Counted from the stretch's first letter, positions 40,401-53,990 are shown. The stretch: 64,000 bases of DNA from Tetrahymena elliotti 4EA (GCA_000231825.2 JH720317.1:66645-130644), one strand, 5' to 3'. The notes: a model not told the origin generated them from the letters alone. A program made the numbers and translations.

Positions 40401-43400
40401 GAATCGAGTTGATAGTTAACAACACAATCTGCACATTTCATAGAATCAGTAGAAATACAGGTCTAACAATTTGCAACTTTGCAATTGTTATAACATATGT
40501 TATTTAAGTCTAAGTTATAGTTAGATAAACATTACTAGCATTAATTTTAAATACCAAATTTACATAAATAGCAATTTTAGACTTAACAATCAAACACACA
40601 TTAGCTGTTAGAAGTTAATTTATATTAAGGTTAACAAGTTTAGCATTTCATCTACTGCCCTATTTAACATGATTAACAGCTTTAGACTTTGCAATCAAAC
40701 TAACAGATACTATTTGAGTCCAGCTTATACATAGATAAGCATGTTTAACATTTTTATTAATTTCCCGGTTAACAAGTTTGACAATTACTCACTTAACAAT
40801 CAAATATACACTAAAATGTATTAGGATCTAACTTATATGGGCTCGCACAGGTTTAACATTAATTTTAATTATTATTTACACAAGCTAAACAATTTTATAC
40901 AAAACAATCAAAAGCACAACTACCTTATTAATCAAGTTTAAATGAAGGTAGGCAAGACTAACATTTTGACTATTATCCTGTTTGACAGAATTAGCAATTT
41001 AATACTTAACAGTCAAACATGCATTATTTGGTTTTCTAATCAATCTTATACATACTTTCACAAGTACTGCATTAATTTTAATCATTTGTAGCACATATTT
41101 AGCAATTTTTAACTTAACAATCAAAAATACAGTTATTATTTGAATCAAGTTTATATTGCTATTAGCAAACTTTACACTTTTGTTCATCATTTGTAAGGCA
41201 AGTTAAGCAATTAGCAGATAAACAATTTTTTATACATTTTTAAGTATTTGAATCAAGTTTATAAGCTGCATCACAAACACTGCATTTTAATTAGTTATTT
41301 ACTATGCATGTTTTACAATTTTCAACTTAACAATCAAAAACACATCTTTAAGAGCTACTATCAAATTTATAATTTGTAATACACTTATCACATTTGAATT
41401 AGTTATTTGCTTCACAAATTTCACAATCTTGTACTTTACAATCAAATACACATTAATAATTCAAATCAAGATTATACATAGTTCTACAATTTAAACAATT
41501 TGTAATTTCTTAGCTACTACAAACCTCACAGTTTTATACACCACAACAGGTTTTTTAAATAGTTAATTCATATCCATTCTAGCATACTTAGCATTTAGTT
41601 GGATCTATTGGATCATATGTGATACACATTTATATAAAATAATGACACAAACTACTTATGGGATCAGCTTTATAATTTTCTTTACACTATGTGCAATCAC
41701 CTAAATAAAACGAAAAAAAATAAATTTTTAAAAATTTAGAATAAATGTTTTACCAGTTGAAATATCAGTTTTGAGGCAATTAGAATCTGAAGTTAAAATA
41801 CATTTCTTTGGGTTTTATGTGTCCAAAAACATATTAGAAGAATTGCATTATGTACACTAAGTAGCAGAGCATCTTGCACAATTATATTCACAGCATAAAT
41901 CACTACTTGGATCATATGTTTAACTATCTAAACAATCTCGATAACATATACCATTATCTTTCTTATAGCTAGCAGGACAATCTAGTAAACAGGAATTCTT
42001 ATAAAAGAAATAGTTTGTAGAACAAGCAGATAAGCAGTAGGTTGAACTATTTATGCAATCAAAACAGCTAGCATCACATTTTAAACATACATTTCTAGAG
42101 TAATTTGTTGTTGAGACCAATGAGCTATAATAACCAGTAGGACAATTTTTAACACACTAAAAGTTGAAAAGATTCATAGTAGAATCAGAACAAAGAAGAC
42201 ATTAGGTTGCTGCTTTATAGCACTAAGTACATGATGAATCACAATTCTAGCAAAGACCTTAGATCTCATCAAAATATTAATTCAAGCTGCAAATAGGATT
42301 CAAAAAAATAAATACTTTATTATTTAAAAGATAAAAGTAACTTCCATTATATGGAGTTTAGCAGGTATTTTCATCAGTACATTCTAGACAAAACTATCCA
42401 CAATCTACGCAGGTGTCAATCTTAAGGAAAGTTCCTTATGGACATTTCTTGATGGGTTTGAAATTATGTAAAAAGTAACCATCAGCAGGTTTTATGCATT
42501 TCAAATTTGATAAGCATTCAAGACAATTAGCTTGACATTCACTACAGAAGCCTAAAGATGCATCATAATAAAAACCATTTGTACAGCTTGAGTAAGGAAT
42601 ACAGGTACTAGAAAAATACTCTTTAAATTGTACATATCCTCCAAAACATATGCTGCATTGTGGTATATTTGAATAAGAATAGTAATAAGAGCAATAACTT
42701 ATAGGAGTTTCACAAGACATTGAAACTTTATTTTTATAAGTATAATCAGGACAATCGTCAATACAACTTCCAAAAATATTATAAAAATTAGGAGGACATT
42801 TAGAGCATACTTATTGACTGACTCCATCTACTATTTCAGTTTTTTATTCTAAACAATCTGCAAAATCTTTGCATACATTCATGGTAACAGAATTTATATT
42901 TACTTTTTAAACAAATTGGTTAGTATAACACTAATCCAAAACAAGATATTACTAAGAGCTCACATCAAAGTATATAAAATATCTAGTTGGGTATTTAAAT
43001 TATTCAGAACAAATTCCTTTGAAGTTATATTAATTAGACTAATAGCAAATCTAACAAAGTTGAGTATTTGGATCTCTTTCCATACATCCATCATAGTTAT
43101 TAATATTACCATATTAATCGAACGATTTTTAAAGCAATTTGGTTAAATCTAGTTATTTACAATCAGAAGTTTTATTATCTTCTCCCCAATCACACAAATA
43201 AGTAGTAGATTCAATGCTATCACAATTTATCATATTTGGATCACTACACTTTATACAGTCAGTATTTTTTGTTTAATAGTTAAATGGGCAATTTGCTCCT
43301 TTAAATGTAACACCATTAACTTCATATTTATACTGAAAATTTTATGAAGAACAAGAATATCGAGGGCAGTTGTTACATTATCCTGCATCAACATAGTAAT

Positions 43401-45250
43401 AATAATAGCTGTTAGTTGTATCCTCACAATTAGATACACATTACTAATATTAACTCCTAATCAATGAAATTTTACAAAATTAACAAATTATATTTTCATC
43501 TTATTATTTTAAGCAACCATAACTATCAATTGGTATACATTTAGACAAGGTTGCCAAATTTTAGAAAATTTAAAAGTATTATCCAACAGGACATGTTCTG
43601 TGAAAACATTATCCACTTATTTTCTAAGATATGTCATCAGTACAGCTATTTTTAATGCAAGAAAAAGTTTAGATATTAGCTGTAAATCCTATAGGACATG
43701 CACTAACGCATTTAAAACTGTTTGATGAAGGATCAAATAGCTTAAATTGTAAAGGTCTACAAAATTCTAAAAAACATCCATAATAAGAATCGTATCCTTG
43801 AAATTGTTTGCAGTATAATTTATTATCCTTTTTCTCAATATAGGAACTTTAGATACAATACAAATTTGGATGACTAAAATAGTTAGTGTACTACAATTCA
43901 TCACACTTTAGAACACATTTAGAAGTGCTTGAATTTAAAACATAACCATATTTACATTATTAGCAATAATTTATGCTAGTACATACAAAACAATTAGGAT
44001 CACCACAAACTTAGCACTTTTAATTATCATAATTATAGAATACATTTATGTAGCAACCACATGCAGAGTACTAGAATTAGAAAGTATCTTTACAAATAGA
44101 TGGCCATACCTAAAACCAAATTACTGTACCTTTTTCATCTTTATTCTTTTTTCAAATAATTATATTTCATAATTGTAGATGTTAGTATGTAAATTTAATC
44201 AAATTTTAAAGTATAAAAATTAAATAATAAAAACACTTAGCAAGTATTATAAAAGTGAATAAAAATTGTTCAAAATCTTCTGTGCTAGTATCAAAAAAAT
44301 TAAATTTATTTTGATTTAAAAGAAAGATTAATTGAATAGATTGAAGGTAATTTATAATCTCCTTACAATTAAAATTTAAATTAATAAGAATGTTGAACTT
44401 CTTAAAAAATTAACTTTTAATCTTTTAATTTAATGATAAAGAATTTAAATAAACTTAATGAATAAAGTTCATCATTCATTTTCTTGAAATTATGTATGGA
44501 TTCAAAAAGATTAAATTTAAATTTTTTCTCTTATTTAATAAAATTATGAAATTTTATTTGAAAAGTAATAAGTATTTATACTAAATGATTAAAATTTATT
44601 TTTTAAATCCAAAAATAAATTCGAGTTAATTTTTTAATTTTGGATTGAAAAATGTGTTTTATTTAAAAAGAATTTTGGATTAAAATAGTTTATCTTGAAG
44701 AAAATAAATTTAATGGTAAGAAATTAAGAAAGTTCAAGTTTTTAATATAAAGTTAATTCAAAAAAGTTACACTAACAACATAGCATGATAGTGAATTAGC
44801 ATCTTTAGAAGTACAATCTTCACAAAACTAATTTTAAGGATTTCTGTAATAACCAAAAGCGCATTCAATAGTGCTACAGATATCCTGATTTATGGAACTG
44901 AATACATATCCTTTTTTGCAAACCAAGCATTTAGATAAAGAAAGACAGATATCGCAATCAAATTGACAAGGTTAACACATAGAATTACTTGCGTCATAAT
45001 ATTATCCTTAAGGGCAAAGAGAGCAAATAAATTGATTTTATAGCTATATCTTTTAATATGGAGGTAAACATTCTTAACAATCTTTTTATTAGTAACCTGT
45101 GCATTAGCCACACCCTTTATAGCAACCATCACAATTTCCGCTTAATACATTTTCATAAGTACCTGGAGAGCAATTGTTTTCTACAAAGCGAGGTAGAAAA
45201 CAAAATATCCATCCAAAAATTTTTATACTCAGTATGAATTTCTAATTCAT
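37478..45250 (-). CDS. Giant cysteine-rich multi-pass membrane protein, gene E
   Basis: Exons 44771-45250, 41754-44145 and 37478-41700 sum to 7095 nt (2364 residues plus TGA). Introns are 625 nt (44146-44770) and 53 nt (41701-41753). The full frame was read without an internal TGA. It has a signal-like N-terminus (MNQKFILSIKIFGWIFCFL) and a Cys-rich head. The exon 2 ectodomain is collinear with C (CDWGEDNKTSDCK, MSCETPI). The CxxC array is the longest in the cluster, reaching about residue 1990, and the membrane module (about 2007-2364) includes NYPISLYIFLKLFDFSNFEF. Introns sit at the same places and phases as in C and B. Compared with C, the array contains a few extra modules near 40560-40800. 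Its function is unknown; it is probably a cell-surface or secretory-pathway protein. Confidence 0.92.
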
Positions 45251-46326
45251 GTTCAGTCTTTGTAATTCTTTCTAATTTGTCAAATTATTTAATTACAAAA
45301 ATAGCTAGCAGTTAAATATTATTTTTAAGTACCTGCTTCTAGCTACAGATTAATTTTTTATTTTCCTTTGAAAAGAACAAATTTGTTTTTGACAGAAAAA
45401 AGTATTTTTTAATTCTAGCTCTCAAACTATTTTTTCTTCTCACTTAAATTACTTCAAGAAAAATAAATGCTACTAAAATATAAAATTTTATTATGATTGC
45501 AAATTTAAATTTATGTTAAAAATGAAAATAGAATATTATTTTTAAATGACAAAATAACATTATTTTTATTATTATTATTATTATTGAAACACTAACAGTT
45601 TTTTTATTTACAAATATAAAAAAATTTTGAATGAACTTTTCATAAATTTCTTATTTGTAATCAAGTAAGATTATTTAACCAATTTTCTTCTTGTTTTTTA
45701 GAAATCAATTGAATTAATCTTTTATTTATAAAAACAAAAGATTAATTATCCAGGTTTTATCTTATTTATGTAAAAGTTCATAAACAATTATTTTATTTTT
45801 TAGTAACTAGGTCAGGCTCTGAAAAAGAAAAACCAAAATATCTTATTACTGCTTAATTCAAAATAATTAAAATAGTCATAAATAAACTAAAATTTGTTTT
45901 ATAGTTGTAATAACTAAAATTTCAACTAAATAATTCAAAAGAAAATGAAAAAATATCTCTCATTTTAAAATTTATAAATTAGAGAGCCAAAATAATAGCT
46001 TTTTTAATAAAAAATGATAAAAGAATTGATATGAATTAAATAATAGTTCATTAATTATCCATATTTTCCTTCCTTCTTAAGTTTCGTCTAATAATAGTTT
46101 AAAATAAAAAATTCATCAAATTATATTACAAAGATTAATAAGATTAGAAATTAAATATTTTTAAATCAATGTGAAAACAAAAGCTTTTGAAAATAAGTAT
46201 TACCTCATCTAGGTAATAAAAATATTTTTGTGTTATTAAGTATTAAGAAAAAGATAAATATGATATCAAATTGATTAATTTTAAATCAATACTAAGAGCT
46301 TTAAAAATTCCCAATTAAAAAAAAAG
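45251..46326. other. Intergenic, AT-rich
   Basis: About 1.1 kb between the start codon of gene E and tRNA-Asp copy 4. It holds a short (ATT)n tract near 45567-45585. No gene recognised; it must include the promoter of gene E. Confidence 0.6.
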
Positions 46327-46398
46327 CTCCGAGACCGGGAATTGAACCCGGGTCTCCTGCGTGACAGGCAGGAATACTAACCACTATACTATCTCGGA
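46327..46398 (-). tRNA. tRNA-Asp(GTC), copy 4
   Basis: The fourth identical 72-nt tRNA-Asp gene, again on the minus strand with anticodon GTC and a T-run terminator. It lies upstream of gene E and bounds the cluster on the right. Confidence 0.97.
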
Positions 46399-47157
46399 TT
46401 TGATGTTAACTAAACTAATTACTACTCTTTCTTTGTTTAAAAAAATATTGAAGATAGGAGAGATATTTTTCAAGCAAATTAATTTTATTCTAATACATAT
46501 ATTTAAAGTTGTTGAACTTTTACTTTTAATTATGGAGAAATAAAATATTCATAATTTTACTAAATTATTTTAATTATCTTATTTTTTTCACTTTTTAATA
46601 AAAAAGTGGGGGTTTTTTATTTGATAGAAATGTATTTTTAATGAATTTCTTATTTTTTTATCTAATTTTTCAAATACTATTTTATGATAATTAGAAGACT
46701 CTTTTATTAAGTTTATGAAAAATGAAAATGGCAATATATATTAATTTAAAATTTGGAAATCTGTAAAAAACAATAGTATGTATACATAAACTTCATTTGA
46801 TAAAATATTATTTAAAATTTAGTCTTGTTGTAAAATTCAAAAAATGAATAACCCATAAGAATAAATACAAGAATTAATGATTTATCAATGAACTCTAAGA
46901 ATATTTTCTACTTATTCAATATTTAATTATATCTCAAAGTAACTTTTATGATTGAATTTTTATGTAAATTTTCAAATCCTTAAAAAAATTATTAAATGAA
47001 ATAATGATGATTCTCTTTATCATCTTTTATTTTCTGAGAGTAGTTTCTATTTGATTAAAGTTCGACTTTGATTTTGATTAGCAAAATTCTACTTTTATAG
47101 TAAAAATTTAATAAAAAAAATAATAGAAAGTTTAATAAGTATATATAATTCATTAAT
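46399..47157. other. Intergenic, no gene seen
   Basis: About 0.76 kb of AT-rich DNA upstream of the 47158 gene; probable promoter and 5' UTR only. Confidence 0.55.
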
Positions 47158-47977
47158 ATGAAAAATTCCTTAAAAATAGTAAGAAAAAGCTTTGAATCAT
47201 AAGATTTAGATGGGCCATCATAATAGTATGAACAAATAAGCACACAACTTAATTCAATAGAATATGATGAAGAAAGTAAATTCTCCTCTTTGAAATTTAA
47301 TGAAAATAAATATGCTGTGAGTGATGATTATGATAGTGATGATAAAGTTAAAAAGAAAGAACTTAAATAAAATTTGCTTTCTAATAAAAATAAATCTTAA
47401 GAACAATAGAAATAAAACATTTAAATCCAAGATAGAATATTTTAATAAAATGATAATATTTAATACTAATATGTTGGGCTAAATAGTCCCTAGATTAGTA
47501 TTAATAGGAATTAATTTAATTTAAATTATAATGACAGATATCATGCTTAAAGTTACTACAACTCATAAGATTAATATAACGAATATAATATATATGGCTA
47601 AAATACAACAGATGATAATTCTATAGAAAATTTTGAACAATAAGAATAAAGCGAAGACAATATAAGTAGCTAATATAGCATAAATTTTGCAGAGCATGAA
47701 GTATGGCCTGCTTTTGTTAATTGTCTCTATGCTTCCATTATATCTCTTCTAGTAACCTATCTTTTAGGTGCAGGAATAATTTTAGGAATATTTGCAATGC
47801 TAGGTGATAGTACAGAGTAAGTATGAAAATAATTTGACACAAATGGATTTAAAAGTTAAATAATGGTTTTTTAAATTTCTTTTACCTTAAGTAGGTGGCA
47901 TATCTACTTTCAGTTAAAATACTCAAGCATCACAACCTAATTAACAACAAATTTCTAATTTTTTAGAAAGTCTTTGA
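47158..47977 (+). CDS. Small one-helix membrane protein with long polar N-terminus
   Basis: Exons 47158-47816 and 47914-47977 give 240 residues; the 97-nt intron starts with a strong GTAAGT. Without splicing the frame would end at a TGA eight bases into the intron. Residues 1-180 are polar and low in complexity (Asn, Gln, Ser, Tyr, Asp), with no signal peptide. A single hydrophobic helix follows (SIISLLVTYLLGAGIILGIF, about residues 193-212), then a tail of about 25 residues rich in Gln/Asn. The layout suggests a tail-anchored or type II protein with its bulk in the cytosol. No family recognised. The acceptor at 47913 was chosen because it gives a natural polar tail; acceptors at 47892 or 47894 would give a different C-terminus. 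Confidence 0.72.
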
Positions 47978-48723
47978 AAAATTCTAATATCTGTTGATAA
48001 ATTTAATATTTATTCTCAAGTTTTTTTTTCATTTTATTTTAATAGTAAAATAATATTATTACTGATTTAATTTTTTTAATAATTTCTAAAATTTTGTTTT
48101 TAAAAACACTTCATATTTTTGAGAAGTAATTTATTATTTATATTCTAGAAAAAATGCATTAAATTTAATAATTGATAAGTATTTTTGATGAATAATAATC
48201 TACTAAATTATTTTTAAAAATTAAAAAATATTTTTAAATTTTAATTTTCTTTTTAAAAATTTAGAATTTTTATTTTTCAAATATTCTTTTCAATAAATAC
48301 TTGATCATTTATCAACCATAATAAAGTATTTAAATATAAAAAATATTTTAAGATTTAATGTTAAATTGATAATCATTAATCTACAAAATCTTTTTCTAAA
48401 TATTCTTAACCATAAAATATTTGTTAGTTTTTAAAATTTTAATTTTCAAAAACACTATAAATATAAAAAATAACAAAATAAAAGGATGTCTATCTGAATC
48501 AAGAAAACTGTAATTAAAAATAAACTTTTTGATTTAAAAAGTGACTTAAATTTACTAATTTTATTTTTCAAGTATTAAGTTTACTTTTTTTAATGAGAAT
48601 AGATTAAATATTTTAAAAATAGATTTGAGATAATTATATTTTATTATAATTGTTAGATACGTGTAATATTTTGAGTGCATTAAAATAATATATTATTATC
48701 TTGTAGACGTTGAAAAGGTCAGA
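47978..48723. other. Intergenic, very AT-rich
   Basis: About 0.75 kb dominated by A/T runs. Open frames here are long only because a single stop codon is used; no gene is supported. Confidence 0.5.
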
Positions 48724-51700
48724 ATGAATCAGTTATAAATAATAATTTATTTGAAATGTTCCTAAAAAAATCTAGAAAATCTAGAAAATATTGAATAAAG
48801 TTTCTCTTTTTTCTATATAAAATTCCAAATTTTTAGAAAGTTATTAAAGCAAATAAATGAAAGTTATTATAAGATTTTAAAACCTTGCAAACTTCAAACT
48901 TTAAAGAGTAAATTACCTTCTTTATTGAAAAAATTTAAGAAGTTTGAAACATATTGCATAAAGATAGTAAAATGCTTAAAAATTATTTTTAGATAATTTA
49001 AAAAGAAGAATAATAGAAGAATGGTTGGAATTAGTTTCTGAGATTTTGTCTATTTGATTGAATCAATTAAGAAGGATATAAATAAATAGTAAGATAAATT
49101 GAAAGAGAAAGAGATTAAAATTCAGTATTCTTAAAAAATAAAGAAGACTTTAAATTTACAAAAAGCTATTCAATAGAACCATAATACTTTATTAATTAAA
49201 AAAAAAAACTAAATAAAACCTTATCTCTCAACACACAATATATATTAGAATTTTTTATAATTTAGAACTCGAGTAAATAGATTTACACAGAATATTAAAA
49301 TGTAAGTTATTTTAATTATTCAAATCTAATTTGTAATCCAAAACTGATCAAAATATAAAAATTATTATTACGTATTCAATATCACTAAGAAGAACTCTAA
49401 TAACTTAATATAAAACTAAAGACAAAAGCATAAAAAATATTTATTTACTTACTCTGACTTAAAATTATAAAAGGATAGAAGATATGATAAAATCTGTCTC
49501 TTCATTCTCAGAGACAAGTTCAGTGTGCAGAGAATCAAATCCTCGCTTCTCAGAGTAAAATTTTAATGCCTGAAAAAATATTAAATTTGATAAATGCTTT
49601 ATTTTTTTGTGTAGATTTCTCATCAGAAAAAGTAGAGCTATGGTTTCAGAAGAAAACACTTCAAAAAAAAGAAGATAGAAAAATCTGAAATTAATTGTTG
49701 CAGAGTAAAATTTAAAACATACTTGTATTATTAAAAATGATTTTAAATAATGTTTAAACTAATAAATAGAAATCAATAAATAGGATTAAGCGGTGTTAAA
49801 GAGCTATTTCATAAAATTCGTAAATATCCAAATTTAACTTGTCTTACGATTTCAATTGCAGAGTAAAAAATAAATTTTTAGGATGTGAATAAATAGATAA
49901 ATTTGTTAATTTTTCATTATTTTATCATTTAATTCATTCAATTACCAAATATCCAAAACCGAACTAATTTAAATTTGTTTTCTTTCACTTTGTTTTATTA
50001 AAAATATTCTGAAAAGCAACAACAAAATTGGGCTTGCTGGAGCATAAACAATTTCAGAATCAATAAAATAATGCTAAAATCTAAATATTTTGTGTTTGAA
50101 TATTGGTCAGTAAGCTTACATTTAAATAAAAATAAAATTTAAATATACTTTTCATCCAAGAAATGACATCGAATCAGAAGGTGGAAAATCTATTGGTGAC
50201 TCATTAAAATGCTTACCAAATTTAGAAGAGCTTTAGTTACAAATAGGAGAGTACTTTAATAATTATAATTCAGATAACGATATCTTATTTATTTAAACAC
50301 AAACATCATACAATAATTAGAACTTATTTTTTTTTTAGCTTTAATTATTTGGGGTCTTTCGGATGCAGGGGGATTGGAGAAGGATTAAAATTCTGTACAA
50401 AACTAGAATTTTTATCTCTAGTGATTGGATAGTAAAATATTATTTTAATATCCAGATTTAAAAATTTCAATTGTAAACAAAAAAGGAATAACATAGGAAG
50501 CTCTGGAATAATTGGATTAGGTGAGGGTATCAGTTTTTTAACGAAATTGAGAGAACTTAAAATAATTATAAAGGCGTAATGGAATTTTTTTTATTAAAGG
50601 ATATCATATCAGAGATATAATTGATCCTTTTTTTGGAAATTTTTTAAATTATGAATTAATTTTCTTTTTGTATAAATTCTTAATTAAATTTTATATTATT
50701 AAAGTAAAAACAATATTGGGAAAGATGGTACATTAGGGTTATGTGAAGCCTTTAAAATGTGTTAAAATTTAGAACGTTTGACTTTAATCTTTGAAAAGTA
50801 ATAAATTGATATATTTAATAAATAAAAAAATTTATCTAGTAATGCATATGATTAATTAGCATCCAAATTATCAAAATAGAAATACTGAAATTTTTTAGTT
50901 AGTTATTTTTATTGGTTACAATCTCATTGACCTTTAATTATTTTTATGAAAAGAAATGGTATATGTTCAGCAGGAACAGCTAGTATTGGAAATGGAATAA
51001 GTAATCTAATAAAGCTAAATTACTTAAAATTACTTATTGAAGGGTAAACCCTGATTAAATTACAATTTTATGAAATTAAATTAATTTTAATTTTCTCAAG
51101 AGGAAATGAAATCGATTCTGAAGGTGCTGTTTCTCTTGGGAATGGCTTGAAAACTCTAAAGTAATTATAAGTACTTGATTTGACGATAGGAGAGTAAAAT
51201 TATTTTAAAGTATCTAAAATAAATTAATTTAATTTAATATAGATCAAATAATATAGGAAATATTGGAGCTAGAGGTATCGGAGAAGGAATAGGAGAGTGT
51301 GATAGCTTATAAACAGTCTCATTAAAAATTGGAAGGTAGAGAAATAAAAATTTACATTAAATTAAATAAAGTGTTTTTTGTTTGTTTTATAGAATTAACA
51401 ACTATTATTTAAAAATATTTAAAATGTTTTATATTTATTCAACAGTAAAAATTATATTGGGTCTGAAGGGGCTAAGGGAATAGGTTCAAGTTTTGCAAAG
51501 CTTAATAACTTGAAGAACTTAACATTAGTTATTGAACAGTAAAAATAGATATTAACTTATTTTATAAAACAAAAAAACATATTTTGTCATATAGATTTAA
51601 CAACATTGGTCCAGATGGAGCTAAGGAAATTGGTGAGGGATTGAAATAATGCAGTAGTTTAGAATAATTTGTACTTAAGATATATTAGTAAAGATATTTC

Positions 51701-52755
51701 TACTTAAATTAAGATAAAATCTATTTATAATTAAAAGATACAATAATATTGGAAAGGATGGAACAAAAGGAATTGGTGATGGTTTTAGAGGTTGTGTTAA
51801 CTTAAAAAGCCTAGAATTACATCTAGGAGAGTAAAATATTTTTCTTTAAAATTTAAATTCTTAAAAAATATATTAAAAGTGGAAACAATATTGGAGAATA
51901 AGGAGCTATAGGTTTGGGTGAAGGTCTGAGCTTCCTTCATAATTTAGAATACCTAAGGCTTTCCTTAGGACCGTAATAATAAAAATGCTATAGATACTAA
52001 ATTTATTTTAAAATAATAAAAAATCAAACTAATATTTCATTTTGTTTTTACTAAAATATTTTTATTTAGACACAACAATCTAACTGAAAGTGGAGTCAAG
52101 GTAATTGGAGATGCTTTAAAATAATGCAATAGACTTTAAGAAATTGCTTTAGTTATAAGCTAGTATTTAAAATTATTTTTTCTAATGTAATAATAATGCT
52201 ATCCATCTTTTATAAAAGCGGCAATAATGTAGGATCAATAGGAGCTTCTGGACTTGCTGAAGGAATCAAGCATTGCTAATAGTTGAATCATTTATCTTTA
52301 GTTTTTGGAGAGTAAATATTATCTTTAAAAATACCATTTTATATTTATTCTATTATCTATAATAGTAAAAATTAAATAGGAAAAGAAGGAGTTACTGCTA
52401 TTGCAGGTGCCATACTAGCTTGCTAATAACTTAAAAATTTGTAACTATCTGTGGGATAGTAAGTTTTTTTATAATTTCTTTCATTTTAATTATTATTTAC
52501 TTTTTCTTAGTGGAAACCTAATTACTTTGGAAGGAGCTGAATAAGTGAGCAGGAGCATTAGGGCTTCTTAGAACTTAAATTAAGTACATTTGATAATAGG
52601 AGAGTAAGATTCTAAAATTATTTTTGTTTGTTTATGTATGTATTTTTGATAATAAATATAGTGAGCAGAACTAAAAAAATGATCTGATATAGATGTTTAG
52701 CAAAAGTTGTTAAAAATCAAGAAGAATTACTTACTATAAGATAATAGTTTAGTGA
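48724..52755 (+). CDS. Leucine-rich-repeat protein with one repeat per exon
   Basis: The secure part runs from 49474 to 52755 in 20 exons. Exons 3-19 (49791-49862 to 52511-52603) are 72, 90 or 93 nt, mostly 93. Every intron splits a codon after its second base at the same point of the repeat (...L-x-L-x-I-G-E). Each exon encodes one 30-31-residue LRR of the ribonuclease-inhibitor type: NxIGxxGAxxIGEGLxxCxxLxxLxLxIGE. Read from ATG 49484 the protein has 601 residues and ends at TGA 52753. An upstream exon (49043-49301), Lys-rich and helical, splices in frame at 49302-49473 through a GTAAGT donor, so the start is probably earlier. From ATG 48724 with an intron at 48908-49042 the total would be 752 residues. 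That 5' part is uncertain. The LRR solenoid is presumably a protein-binding scaffold, cytosolic since no signal is seen. Confidence 0.85.
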
Positions 52756-53807
52756 TAGCTTTAGGTATCCAAGAGTATTCATGGCTTCATATTTTTTTAT
52801 GTTGAATAAATAAACTAACTTGCTAAATTGCAAAAGTGGAGATAATTTAATAATAAAAACTTGAATTTGTCTGTCTCTTGTAATTACTTGAAATTTAAAA
52901 CAAAAAAATAATTAAAATTTGATCTTTCTTACGCAATTATTTGATAAAAAAAGATACTTTGGGCATATTAGAATAAAGAATAAATGGGAAAAATGAGGCT
53001 GTTCAAAAATGAGATTTTGAACATTTTAATGAGCTAAAATGAGAGTGAATCATATCCTAGCTAATAATATAGAATCTAAATAAATCTTTTAAAGACTGTT
53101 TGCTATTCATTTTTAAATTTATTTTTAATATTCTACAAATCTATATTATTTTAAAACAAACAAACAATTATTTATAATATTTCCATTCTATTAAATAATT
53201 CAACCTTTATTTTAAACATTTGAAACAAAAATTTAATAGACAAAAATTTTAATTAAATTTCTTCTATATCACAGACCAAAAATATGGCTGCCCTTAAAGG
53301 AAAAATGAGTTTATATTGCGTAAATAATATTTTTTATATTTCCCAAATAGGATAAAATAAATAAATAAATTATTTTAATAAAACTTAGATATAAATTTAA
53401 GCAAAAATAAAATAATTCACTGAGTAGATACTCAAAGATATGTTATTTTTTCTAGAAATATTTCGTATTCTAGCACCTTCAAAGATCCTCCTTTTTCTAT
53501 ATGGCAAGCAAATGCATTCATTATATATTTAATAAATAATACCATTATATATTGAAATTCCAGAAAATATTTTACTTTTTGTAATTTTTTTAATACTATA
53601 ATTGAGCTAGAGTTTTGTATAAATTTCCAAACATAAACATTTAGATATTATTAAAATATCTGATCAGTATTAAGAAATATCTATAGTACAGCAATTACTT
53701 TAAAAACTAAATTTTTTTGTCAATAAATTTTTGTAATTAAATATAAAATAAAAATAAACTAATTAATCAAATCATAATAAACAAACAAACCTAAAATTTA
53801 CTTAGAA
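52756..53807. other. Intergenic, no gene seen
   Basis: About 1.05 kb between the LRR gene and the His-rich gene. AT-rich on both strands with no supported coding region. Confidence 0.55.
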
Positions 53808-53990
53808 ATGGACGGACAATAAAGCCACGAACACCCCCACGTATACAGAGATAACCATAAACATCATCACTTAGAAAAGAAGCATGATGAATAAAAGGAT
53901 GAACATCATGATGAACATAAAGATAAGAATCACAACAACCACCATCATCATGACAAGCATGAAAATAAAGAAGTTCTCAACAAAAAGTGA
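53808..53990 (+). CDS. Histidine-rich mini-protein (60 residues)
   Basis: A single exon from ATG 53808 to TGA 53988-53990. Of 60 residues, 17 are His, often in runs (HHH, HHHH, HDEHKDKNH), mixed with Asp, Glu and Lys. There is no Cys, no membrane helix and no signal peptide. Local GC is much higher than in the flanking DNA, which supports real coding. The composition suggests a metal-binding (Zn, Ni or Cu) or pH-sensitive disordered protein; this is inference from composition only. It may be standalone or one exon of a longer gene, since no neighbouring exon could be recognised. Confidence 0.7.

Noticed and set aside
23344..46398. Possibility that the repeated tRNAs are Gln suppressor tRNAs for TAA/TAG
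   Set aside because: The anticodon is GTC in all four, with Asp-type identity elements including discriminator G.
46361..46543. Plus-strand ORF MTGRNTNHY...
   Set aside because: It starts inside the minus-strand tRNA-Asp copy 4 and has no other support.
49465..49659. Minus-strand ORF MFSSETIALLF...
   Set aside because: It is the reverse complement of the first LRR-gene exons and the intron between them; the plus-strand model with consistent phases explains it.
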